From: Allomyces macrogynus ATCC 38327
Lineage: Eukaryota > Blastocladiomycota > Blastocladiomycetes > Blastocladiales > Blastocladiaceae
Direction: 5' to 3'
Length of the DNA: 44,270 nucleotides
Assembly: GCA_000151295.1 (NCBI GenBank)
Contig: GG745338.1
Coordinates: 1,253,601-1,297,870 of the forward strand
Each line of letters starts with the position of its first letter. Within the stretch, counting starts at the first letter, position 1. Below are positions 21,584 through 33,608 of this stretch, piece by piece. The notes under the pieces were generated by a model. It was given only the letters and a program-made list of their open reading frames with translations. It did no database searches and was not told the origin of the DNA. The translations under genes were made by a program, and so were the position numbers.

Positions 21584-23116
21584 ATGGCCTTCCGCACGAC
21601 CCGCGCAACGGCCGTCCTGTCCCTGCTCGTTCTCGCGGCGCTGCTGAACGTGGCCGCGGCCGCCGACTCGACGCAGCTCGAGACGATCACGATGCCGGCG
21701 CCGCCAGAGGACGCCGGGTTCAATTATTCGTGGGAGACGCGCAAGGGCAAGAAGAACGCCAAGGACGTGCTTGTCGTGGGTCCCGTCGTCACGGGCGTCA
21801 AGGGCCAGGGCCAGGGCAACGGCAGTGGCGGCGGCAAAAAGAAGGCGGTTGATACTGCGGCGGCAGCCGAGGCGGCCGCGAAGAAGGCCGACCCGCAAGT
21901 CGAGACGATCACGATGCCGGCGCCGCCCGCTGACGCTGGTTTTGAGTACTCGTGGGAGACGCGCAAGGGCAAGAAGAACCAGAAGGACGTGACGGTGGTC
22001 GGGCCCGTCGTGACGGGCGTCAAGGGCCAGGACAACGGCAACGGCGGCGGTAAGAAGAAGGCGGTCGACGCGGCGTCGGCTGAGGCCGAGGCCAAGAAGA
22101 CGGACCCGTACCTTGAGACGATCATGATGCCGGCACCACCCGCCGACGCTGGGTTCGAGTTCTCGTGGGAGACGCGCAAGGGGAAGAAGAGCAACAAGGA
22201 CGTGCTAGTCGTGGGCCCGGTCGTCACGGGGGTCAAGTCGAACAACGGGAACGGTAACGGCGGCAAGAAGGCCGTCGACGCCGCGTCCGAGGTTGCAGCC
22301 GCCAAGAAGGACCCGCAGCTCGAGACTATCACGATGCCTGCTCCGCCGGAGGACGCTGGATTCGAGTACTCGTGGGAGACGCGCAAGGGCAAGAAGAACC
22401 AGAAGGACGTGACGGTGGTCGGGCCCGTCGTGACGGGCGTCAAGGGCCAGGACAACGGCAACGGCGGCGGTAAGAAGAAGGCGGTCGACGCGGCGTCGGC
22501 TGAGGCCGAGGCCAAGAAGACGGACCCGTACCTTGAGACGATCATGATGCCGGCACCACCCGCCGACGCTGGGTTCGAGTTCTCGTGGGAGACGCGCAAG
22601 GGGAAGAAGAGCAACAAGGACGTGCTAGTCGTGGGCCCGGTCGTCACGGGGGTCAAGTCGAACAACGGGAACGGTAACGGCGGCAAGAAGGCCGTCGACG
22701 CCGCGTCCGAGGTTGCAGCCGCCAAGAAGGACCCGCAGCTCGAGACTATCACGATGCCTGCTCCGCCGGAGGACGCTGGATTCGAGTACTCGTGGGAGAC
22801 GCGCAAGGGCAAGAAGGACCAGAAGGACGTGCTCGTTGTCGGCCCGGTCGTCACGGGCGTCAAGGACCAGGGCAACGGCAAGAAGAGCCAGGACGGCAGC
22901 GTGGCCGCGGCGAGCTCCGATGCGGCCCCGGCCGCGTCGGGCGTCTCGTCGAGCTTCATTGGCATCGCTGTCGGTGCCGGCGTTGTCCTGGCTGCCGCCG
23001 TTGGCGCCGCCGTCATGGTGCACCGCCGCCGCGCGCGCAAGTCGTACGGGTCGGTCGAGGCCGCGGTCCCGGCCACGGATGTGCAGCCCGACCGTCTTGT
23101 GCTGAACCAGCACTAA
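21584..23116 (+). CDS. Repetitive type I membrane protein, family not recognised
   Basis: A single intronless frame of 510 residues. Residues 1-26 form a clear signal peptide (basic start, then LSLLVLAALLNVAAAA). Six imperfect repeats of 69-73 residues follow. Each reads LETITMPAPPEDAGF, then (E/N)YSWETRKGKK, then KDVLVVGPVVTGVK and a Gly/Asn/Lys linker with an Ala-rich KKAVDAA segment. Residues about 456-479 are one transmembrane helix, followed by HRRRARK (stop-transfer) and a 24-residue cytoplasmic tail. The repeats therefore face outward or into the lumen. The invariant SWETRKGKK core with paired basic residues could be a binding motif or protease site; neither is shown. I know no family with this repeat. 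Confidence 0.85.
   Translation: MAFRTTRATAVLSLLVLAALLNVAAAADSTQLETITMPAPPEDAGFNYSWETRKGKKNAKDVLVVGPVVTGVKGQGQGNGSGGGKKKAVDTAAAAEAAAKKADPQVETITMPAPPADAGFEYSWETRKGKKNQKDVTVVGPVVTGVKGQDNGNGGGKKKAVDAASAEAEAKKTDPYLETIMMPAPPADAGFEFSWETRKGKKSNKDVLVVGPVVTGVKSNNGNGNGGKKAVDAASEVAAAKKDPQLETITMPAPPEDAGFEYSWETRKGKKNQKDVTVVGPVVTGVKGQDNGNGGGKKKAVDAASAEAEAKKTDPYLETIMMPAPPADAGFEFSWETRKGKKSNKDVLVVGPVVTGVKSNNGNGNGGKKAVDAASEVAAAKKDPQLETITMPAPPEDAGFEYSWETRKGKKDQKDVLVVGPVVTGVKDQGNGKKSQDGSVAAASSDAAPAASGVSSSFIGIAVGAGVVLAAAVGAAVMVHRRRARKSYGSVEAAVPATDVQPDRLVLNQH
21679..22880 (+). repeat. Six tandem ~210-nt units with a perfect 453-nt duplication
   Basis: Units begin at 21679, 21899, 22111, 22319, 22531 and 22739 (spacing 220, 212, 208, 212, 208). 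Bases 21944-22396 are identical to 22364-22816, an offset of exactly 420 nt, or two units. The first two units are clearly diverged from the rest. So the last four arose by a recent two-unit duplication or have been homogenised. Confidence 0.95.
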
Positions 23117-23740
23117 ACGTGCAGTGCTCTCGCTTTTTTTCCATCTTCTTGTCTCGCTTTTGGCCGGTTGGCTGCGCTTTTTTGCTGCGATATGTGGAGG
23201 CGCCCTGTCGGCTGTGGAATATACGCGGATGCTTCCGATCATCTGTTTTGCCTGGGTGAGAAACCTTTTCGGTTTCGAACCTTCGAATATTCCATAGAGA
23301 ATGCTCTCCACCATTGGATGTTGAGTCGTTTTTGGTGCTTCCCAACGGTGACGGCGCTGCCCCGAGGTTCGCGAGCATGTTGCTCGCTACGCATCACATT
23401 TGGGCGAGGGGCATTGTGCATCATTGCGCTCCCAGATCATAAATGAGCGAGACTGGGGTGGGCGTGCAGGCGCCGAAAAGCGGCAAGAAACATCGACCAT
23501 GATGGATTGGACTCGGTTTGCCTCCATCATTTTCACGATCACAGTGCCCAGCATCGATTTCCCCGCTGTGTCTATGGTCCGCTCGTCACATGTCGGTATC
23601 GTTGGAACAATCCACTGCTTACCATAGCGCGGTATAATGGTCGTGCTTGCTCTCATCATTCCGTCCATAGATATGCCATCGTTCGAGTCCCTTGCCATCC
23701 TCCCCACCTCCTCACTCAGTCCGCACAGCACTCCCCAGCA
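23117..23740. other. Convergent 3' intergenic region
   Basis: 624 bp lie between the stop of the repeat-protein gene (plus) and the stop of the CNG channel gene (minus). The region has T-rich runs just after the first stop and lower GC overall. A 114-residue minus-strand open frame (23731-23387) has no recognisable features. I call no gene here. Confidence 0.45.
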
Positions 23741-26700
23741 TCACCGATTCAAAGTCGTCGTGTGCTTTGCGCGCCGGCGCTCCTCGTCGTCGGACAAGCT
23801 AACCGCCGAAGCGCGCGCCGACGTAGCCGGCAACGAATTATGCGACCCGCGCGGCCGCGCGCCTGTTGCGCTCGTGGCAAAACTGGCAATTGAACCTTGC
23901 AGCGGCAACGTCGCGACATTATCCGCCGCCGCATCGTCCTCGTCGGTCACCTCCACCAACGGCGCCTCGCGCATGACCCTGCTGCCCGTCGCAATCCCGT
24001 CGGCGCCTGCACTTCCGCCATGGTGCGAACCAAGCGATCCGGCCGACGCGACCGACGGCGGCGTGCGCGACCCGGAATGGAGACCCGAGAGCGGTGCCGA
24101 CGGACTCGAGAACCGCCGCGGACTCGTCCCGCCAGGACCGTTGTTGCTTGCCATCTCGGCACTTGGGCCACTCCCCGCCGAATCGACGGAAAATTTGCGC
24201 GAGCGCGCGGGCACTGCTGACGGCGTGTCGGGCACGGGAGCAGCGACCACGCTCACGGCTGATCCCATCCGCCGCGTCCCCAGGAGCTGCGACCCGCCAA
24301 ACACGAGCGACCCGGCCGCGGCCAGTCCGGACCCGCCCACTTGCAAGAGTTTATCGCGCAACCCGGCCGCGCGCGTCGGCGGCGGTGGTGGCGGTTCCGG
24401 CCCCGAGACGAGGCTCAGCTTGGATGCGCCGACACCGCCGAGGGCGGCATTCGACGCGTCAATATGAGCGACGCGCATCCCGAAAATCGAATCGGGCAGC
24501 GTCACTTCGCCGTCGGCCGTGATCGACCCGCCAATCTCGAGAATCGACGCCGCCATCGACGAGTGCGGGCTCGAGTGGTGCGACGACAGCGCGCGGCTCC
24601 CGCCGAGCGATTGCTGCGAGGTCGTGACGGTAATCGCCGGCGGGAGCGTGCCTGTCGGCAGCGTCAGCGACCCGTGCGCGTGGCTCATTTGCACGGTCGA
24701 CGCCGACCGCACGGTGCCCGCGCCCGCACGCTTCGACAGAGTGCGCCGCCCCGCGCCACCATCCGAGTCGGAACTTGTGTTCTCGGCATCGGCGGCGGCG
24801 TGCAGCATCGCGGCCACCGCGGCGCTGTCGCTTCCACCGGTACTACTGGCACCACTCACGCTCACAGTCACGTTCACGTTCTCGCGCGTCGACGCCGGCG
24901 ACTCGGGCGATTCCTGGATCGTGGGCTGGTCCGGAACCCGGATCGACTGCAAACTCGTCTTCGACAATGCCGGCGACGGCGCGCCCGATCTGTGCGAGAA
25001 CGGGAGAGTGCCGAGGTTTGGCACGCCGGTGGTGGATCCGAGCGTGCCGGCGTGCAGAGTGCCGGGCCGGCTGGTCGTGCGCTGCTGCTCGAGCTGCTGC
25101 GCGCGCTGCCGGTTCTCGTTCTCGCGCAGCCGTTCCTGCGCGGCTGTCAGAATGCGTTCCTTGACCGCCGGGTAGTAGGCGAGGACTTCTTCGAGGTTCG
25201 TCTTAGAGAGCACGTAAATGTCGGTGTAGGTCGCGGCGCGGATGCTGGCGGTGCGCGGGCGCGAGAAGAACTGGAGGGGTAGCGGAGGGTGTGAGCTGGG
25301 TGGAGCAAGTGGAGTGGATAAAGCCCGACGGAGACGCACCAACTAGACACGTGGAGGGAAGCGGTGACGGCGTCAAAACGGTCAGTTTCGTCGGACAGGG
25401 AGGAAAGCGACCTTGTGAGCAGGAGGCGTACAGCAATCTCGCCAAAGAACGACCCTTCGTGCATGGACGCAAAAACTTGGCAGCCGTCTTCGCTCACCAC
25501 GTCGACGCGACCCTTGTGAATGCTACAGACGCAAACGTGTCGATCCGATCACACAGGGTCAGATGGAGCAGTCAATGACGGAGCAGAGCCGGCCAACGAT
25601 CCGCGTGATACGTACAAGAACATCTCCGACCCAATGTCACCCTTTTTCACGACATACTCGTTGGGCAAGAACAGGACCGGTTGCAGCGCGAGCGAGAGCA
25701 TGCGCATGAACCCAATCTCCGTGTCCTGGAACAGCGGCACTTTCCCAATAATGTGGCCATTGATCCCGAGCGCGAGCTCGGCCTGGAACGTGGTCGGCAA
25801 GTCGGTGAAAATCGTTTTCGCGTCGATTCCCTTGTTCCGTTTCCACAGGTAATTGTAGTAGGCCGACACGCGCTTGCGCGTCGTCGCGTCGAAATGGTTG
25901 TGGTCCATGTACTGGCGCACCGACAGGAGCTTTTGCTGGTACCGCGATCGCTGCGAGTCGCGGTTGGCGAGGATCGATGTGACCGAGGCCGTCACGTAGC
26001 CGAACAGAATCAGGCCCGAGAGGAATATGGCCAAGCCAATCGTCTTTTCCTGGAAATTGGGCGCCTCGAGATCGGCGTACCCCGGGACCGTCAACACTAC
26101 ATTGTGAGTCAAGTGCCTGACGCCCGTTGGCAGGGAGAGAACAGGAACACGCGTTGCGAGGGAAACGTACTGTTGAGCACCCAATACGCCGAATAAACGT
26201 ACTTGATGGACGTGTGGTCGTCGAGCTCGTGCGCGTGCAAGTTGACGGAGTTGTGCCGGTTCGGGTCATACATCGACCAGGTCATGGTCGTCGTTGTGGC
26301 TGTCGAGGTGGTGGTGGTACTCCTCGCGAGCGGGAGCCACGACAACGAAAACGTGGACCTCGGCTGCGCGACCACGTCGGGTTCCGGCTCCGACGACACC
26401 GACGCCGACGTTGTCGGCGGTAACCCAATGATCCACCAGATGCATGCGTAGTAGTGAATGACCATGATGACCATGAGCAAAAACTTGTAGGCCTGGACGA
26501 GCAGCGATCCCGTCAGCTTCATTTCCTCTTCACGGATCCAGGTCATGGCCTTGTAGAGCGACAGGACGCGGTTGAGCCGCAACGATCGGTAGCCGTGCGC
26601 GTAGAGCGTCGGCGCAAACACTTCAATCGGGAAGTTGGCGACCACGTCGAGAACAAACCGCGACCGCAGGTGATTGACGGCCATGGCGCGCGGGTGCGCC

Positions 26701-27152
26701 ACAACTTGGCCGTCATAGTTGATAAAGGCGGTGCGGAACCCGAGCACAATGTCGATAATCAATATGGCCCACGCGATGTTGTTGAACGTGATCGCGACCG
26801 AGTTGGAATCCACGGCAAACGCGACCTGGTACGGGATCAGAATCGACTGCGCGACCGCGGCACCCATGGCGAGTAATCGCCACCCCGTCGCGAGCGCCGT
26901 GTTTGGTAGAATCGCAGCAGTCGCGAGAAACGTTGTCGCGATGGCATACAAGCCGCGCACGCGGTCAAAAGCGCGGTAGAGCACGCCCGACGACCCCATT
27001 CGCAGTAACGGCGCGTCGAGGTCAGGCTGGTCGTCTCCTTCAACACCTGGGCCGTTGATGGTCGTGGACGCGCTCTCGAGGCGCGCAACGGCAATCGACG
27101 GCGGCTGCGCGCGCGGCCCGTGCGCCATTTTGTGCATGGCGTCGGCCGCCAT
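23741..27152 (-). CDS. Cyclic-nucleotide-gated cation channel (CNG family)
   Basis: Exons 27152-26171, 26096-25616, 25522-25432 and 25270-23741 encode 1,027 residues; every junction is in phase with donors GTACGT, GTACGT and GTACGC. Six-helix architecture: S2-S3 (ILIIDIVLGFRTAFINYDG, RFVLDVVANFPIE), a CNG-like S4 (SLRLNRVLSLYKAM), and S5 (VIMVIHYYACIWW). The pore helix YVYSAYW leads to LTVPGYADLEAP, then S6 (LSGLILFGYVTASVTS) and a C-linker (QYMDHNHFDATTRKRV). The cyclic-nucleotide-binding domain reads NEYVVKKGDIGSEMF, FIHKGRV, then FGEIA, then FFSRPRTASIRAATY across the last intron; Arg524 and Thr525 are the phosphate-contact pair. About 450 disordered Ser/Gly-rich residues follow. A K-selective CNG channel is known to act in Blastocladiella zoospore phototaxis; a sensory role here is inference. 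The ATG at 27152 is the first in frame. Confidence 0.88.
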
Positions 27153-27802
27153 GGTGTACGGCGGGCGATTCGAGCAACAGGACGTCGATTCGCCGTTACC
27201 GTGCGCGCGCAGGTCGATCCGCGCAACGGGCCAACGGATCAGGTACAAGACAGGACGTCGGAAGCACGCTGCACAGGGCTTGTCGCTTGAATCTCCTTGT
27301 CGTCGTGCGTTGGTGTGCGCGCGCAGGCCGGCGATTGCCGACCGAGCTAGGGGTACGGCGGGCGGCAATGGGCGGCCACCGGCTGCGACAGGTTGCGCGA
27401 GCGAGGAGCGCGTGGATCAAGCGGGAGGACAGTCGCGAACGCGCGCGGCCACGTCGGGAACTCACACGCGGTCACTTAGGGCCTCACGGCAATCCTGGCG
27501 CTGCCCTCCCTGTCGGCTGGTGGGAGATCTCTCTTTTGCCCTCTTTTACAAGTCTCACCAGCCAACAAAAGTAGGGGCTCCCCGCACAAGTGCGCAATTC
27601 GTGTGTGTTCTAGAAGAGAACAGCTGAGCGTCATGGTAACGTGGCCGGCCCTCACGCGGACAAATAAATCATGGCCGTCGCTCACGCCTGTCTCCCCTGT
27701 ACTTGTCGCCATTTGGCGACCGAGTCGCACGCAGTCGTGCCAGCTGGAATTACTCAAAATTTGCTTGCGACGGCGCGCTTCATGCGCTCCCTCCTCCATA
27801 CA
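27153..27802. other. Intergenic, CNG promoter and BET3 3' flank
   Basis: 650 bp between two minus-strand genes. The CNG frame stays open upstream of its ATG, but only through non-ATG codons and Arg/Cys-rich text, so I treat it as leader. No RNA gene or repeat is seen. Confidence 0.4.
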
Positions 27803-28332
27803 TCAATCTTCGCCCGCCGGCACCTCGTCCTCGAGCACTTTGATGAGCGTCACGCGCATTTCGGAGCACTCGTCACCGAGCAGCACGTCCGACACCCACC
27901 GCGCATCGACCTGCAGCTGGACCATTTCGAGGGCGCCACGCACGACGCCGCACAGCACATTACTGAACCACAGCGGTGCCGGCGCCGACGCCATGGCGTC
28001 GCCATTCTCAACGGGCCCAGCGGCACTGCCCACGGCGCGCCGCCGCGCGGCCTCCGGCAGCTCGACAAACTCGGCCAGCGGGTTCTCGTCAAAGACGAGG
28101 CTGAACGCCTTGGCATCGGGCGCAACGTTCGTGACCGCGGGAGAAATGTTCAAAAACATCTTGAACGCGACCTTGGCCACGGTCTCGGCCGTGTCGCGGA
28201 AGTCGCGGCACCGACCCAGCTGGCTCCTGGCCAAGAATTCCTCGATGAGCCGCATGCCCATGTTGTAGCCCCTAGCGATGCCGATCCAGCGCCCCGTGTG
28301 AGTGAGAAGGCGGCCCAGGGGTTCAAGTGGGA

Positions 28333-28372
<40 letters not shown>

Positions 28373-28631
28373 GAGAACAGGCCAACTCACATCTTGTCGA
28401 GCTGCGCGTTGACCTTGGCGTAGTTGTTGTTGAAGTCGCGGCACAATTGCGTGACAATTGAGCCGTACGTGAGGGCAAACAGCTCACCGTTCTACAGCGC
28501 TCGCGTCGTGGCGAATCAGCGTGCAACTCTTTAGAACTGTCCTCGACCAGCATGGTGACGGCGATGCTCACCACTTTCTCGACCTTGGTGCGCCACACAT
28601 CCTCGCCCAGCGTCTTGAGCGTTTTGGCCAT
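27803..28631 (-). CDS. BET3: TRAPP complex core subunit Bet3 (TRAPPC3)
   Basis: Exons 28631-28572, 28491-28391 and 28271-27803 give 209 residues with in-phase junctions. Bet3 is an essential, acylated core subunit of the TRAPP vesicle-tethering/Rab-GEF complexes at ER-Golgi. Diagnostic text across the splices: WRTKVEKV, then NGELFALTYGSIVTQLCRDF, then LDKM, then GYNMGMRLIEEFLARS. Next come FDENPLAEFVELPE, LWFSNVLCGVVRGALEMV, and the family-typical end LEDEVPAGED. The conserved Cys in the LCRDF helix is present. A roughly 20-residue Ala/Arg-rich insert lies between ELPE and LWFSN, so the protein is slightly longer than the usual 180-195 residues. Donors are GTGAGC and GTGAGT, the minority class in this window. 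The gene is divergent from the poly(A) polymerase gene. Confidence 0.93.
28332..28370. repeat. (GA)n microsatellite in BET3 intron 2
   Basis: About 19 consecutive GA dinucleotides on the plus strand (CT on the coding strand), inside the 119-nt second intron of BET3 between donor 28390 and acceptor 28272. The tract lengthens the pyrimidine-rich interior of the intron. It could be length-polymorphic. Confidence 0.95.
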
Positions 28632-28952
28632 GTCGATTTCGCGTCTTGCTGAATTTTTTGCACCAAGTTGCGCGTCGTGTGGTCAAAGTCGTCACGATGA
28701 AATCAAAGCCGATCAATCGGCAGTGCTTTGGCGATGCCGACCTCCTCGACACGATCACCGCCAAAGCACGTGTCCCTTCATATCCAGCTCACTCTCACCA
28801 CTCTCAACCTTCGCTGGTCCGGGTCGACGTGGCTCCCTCGTCGACAACGACTGCCTGCAACTGCCCGCGACTGCCCGCAACCGCCTCTACTCTTTGTGTG
28901 CTCGAGCTCGTCGCCGCTACCAACCGCATTCCGAACCCAACCCGCTGCAGCC
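28632..28952. promoter_or_regulatory. Divergent promoter region BET3 / poly(A) polymerase
   Basis: 321 bp between the ATG of BET3 (minus) and the ATG of poly(A) polymerase (plus). It is pyrimidine-rich toward the polymerase start. No specific factor site is recognised. Confidence 0.4.
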
Positions 28953-31514
<2,562 letters not shown>

Positions 31515-32369
31515 GGGCACTTCTTTTCACTTGTTCCGTTTGTTTTGACGATTCCTCGATTGCGCGGTATTGATTAATTCCGCGCGCCGTGTTTCTCCAG
31601 CACCCCCATCGTGGAGAGGCGCGACCAGGAGAACGATTGCCGAGTGCGCGCCGAGCCCGTCCTGTCCGCGCACGTTGTTTGGGGGTTCGTTGGCCGTCTG
31701 TTTGTCTTCGCGATGTTGAGCGTTCCTGTCGCTTGCTTCCCATCTCCCGCCCGCCTTTTTTGACCCACCAAATCAGAAGCCAGCTCTCTCGATGTCACTC
31801 CTCGCCTCTTCACCCCCTTGTTTTGTGTGTTGTCCTCAACCCACCATCTCCGCGTCTGCTGATGGCTCACCGTGTCGGCCGATGTAGCGCTACCGCGGCG
31901 CGGGCCTGTTTGCCCATCTTGTCGTCTGTTGGTTATTTTGTTTTTGGTTTCTCGTTCTGGTGTTCATGTTTTGTTGTTGCTCCGTTGGTCGTGCTTTGAG
32001 CAGTTCGAGGGGGAGCCGAACGAGTGCACTGCACCGACACGTCAATATAGGCTCGTTGCTAACGAGCACGGCTCCATGCTCTGACAAAACGCTTTTATTG
32101 ATACTTTTGCTGGAGTGGAACGGACATGAGCACCGAGAAGAGGCAATTCATCAAGTATTGGACAACCACATCACTTCCACATCTCCAAGTTGTGCTACCC
32201 TCAGCATCACCGCCAGGCCACACCCAGACCATGGTTTGAGCACGCGCACACATATATCCCCTGCTCAACGCGTCGATCGTATCCAGCGCTGGGCCACATC
32301 TTATCGCGTTGGCTGGCTTGCATCGCGACGGAACTCGGCAAGGCCATGCTCATTACCCGCGCAAGGCGC
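31515..32369. other. Intergenic, 3' of poly(A) polymerase
   Basis: About 850 bp with no supported gene. A T-rich, lower-GC patch at roughly 31900-32110 stands out. Open frames are short and Arg/Ser-rich. Confidence 0.4.
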
Positions 32370-33190
32370 GACCGTCTGCTGCGGCTCTCCCAGCCATCTC
32401 GCTGTTGGATTTCCTGCCCGTGCCCATCGGAGCGGATCAGGAGCGCACGCGCCGTCTACTTGCCGTGATGCAAGAATGCGGCGCCTTTGAAAGCGATGCC
32501 GACGTGAGGAAACGGTGCGTGTAGCTCATACTTTACCATGACCGTGACAGCCGAAAGCAAGCATCAAAAAGGTTTGACACTTTTTCCTGGCCCTTAGCAA
32601 AGCGATCCTCGGTCACATCAACGTCCTGGTCAAGGAGCTCGTCAAGCAGGTCTGTGCTCGACGTGGTGCTCATGAAGCCCATCGACCCGCCCCTGTGCGC
32701 GGCGCGCCGCCTGACGCGCTCCGAAACCTATGAGCGCACTGTGGACGCGATTACTGTCGTGCGTGCTCGCATGCCGGCCATCTCCACCGCTAGTGATTAG
32801 GGACAGCTGTTTGACGCGCCAACTACTCTCCAGGTCGTTTCGCCCGTGTCCACCAGGGCTGAACGGCACTTGGAGTGGTCGCGCAAGGTCGAGCATTGAC
32901 GAGAGTTCCATTTTTCGATGCCGCTCAAGAACCATTTGCAAGTCAAAGTCGCCGTGGCTCGTCTTCCTCGTGCTCTTGTAGGTCGATTGTCTTGCATTTC
33001 TTGGTGTAAACCACATTTGCCCTTTTTCCACCAGGCTTCCCTCACGGAGTTTACCGATTCCCTGCAGTGGGCGCGCTTTTCCCAATTTAGCCTTCATTTA
33101 TTGCTGCCGTTACGACGTGTCGAAGGGCGCAAGAAATTATTCGGTGACAAGCACATACCTCTGTCGGTCGCCATGTATGACCAACAGTCC
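32370..33190 (+). pseudogene. Decayed partial copy of the poly(A) polymerase gene
   Basis: The translated text LLAVMQECGAFESDADVRKR parallels the parent's LVATLRENGLFESDEEAQKR. It is followed by an intron-like stretch (32515-32597) with donor GTGCGTG and acceptor TTAG, at exactly the same codon phase (CG|C) as the parent's intron 1. Next comes ILGHINVLVKELVKQV, matching VLGRLNVMTKEFVKQV. Homology then jumps to the central and RNA-binding domain (VLMKP beside VLLKP, RMPAIS beside RMPIIT, RHLEWS beside RHLQWS), with in-frame stops. Most of the catalytic domain, with all three metal-binding Asp, is missing. No intact frame joins the pieces. Confidence 0.7.
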
Positions 33191-33608
33191 CTAACAGCGG
33201 TAGCAACTCAGTGGATAAAGTGGGTTTCTACTTCATATTGCGGCATGCAAAGCAGTTGATGAATGATCGCGGTGTGAGAGGGTGCACGAGCGTGCGCGAG
33301 GATCAAGGAAGAACGAGATGATTGGAGTCCACGTCATTCTCGATAAATTCTCTTTGACACGTTGGGGCAGGCCGGATCAAAGTAGAGCGTGGTCGCACGA
33401 CGTGCTTGGCGGCGGCGGGCGGCAGTGATGGCGGCATGATTGCATGCTGGTGATGGAGCGGATCTGGAGGCCCAAAGGCAGGGTAGGTACGAGTGTATAT
33501 AGAATCCGGGAAACAGCAACAACCGCGAAAGCAAGAACCGACCACGGCCAAAAAGATGAAAAGAGAAGCACAACGCAACCAACCCCTCTCACCACGAACG
33601 AGCGGCAT
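33191..33608. other. Intergenic, 3' of the glycosyltransferase gene
   Basis: About 420 bp between the decayed polymerase copy and the stop of the minus-strand glycosyltransferase. No coding or RNA feature is seen. Confidence 0.4.

Noticed and set aside
21724..23076. 450-residue minus-strand open frame through the repeat array
   Set aside because: It mirrors the six sense repeats and has no signal peptide or sense-like composition. The plus-strand frame has a signal peptide, a transmembrane helix and a good start context.
21584..23116. Repeat protein as an alpha-factor-like pheromone precursor
   Set aside because: It has a transmembrane helix and cytoplasmic tail, no Lys-Arg sites and very long units. 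Kex2-style processing remains only a weak possibility.
28332..28370. GA repeat as a GAGA-type promoter element
   Set aside because: It lies inside the second BET3 intron between exons fixed by strong protein conservation, so it is an intronic microsatellite.
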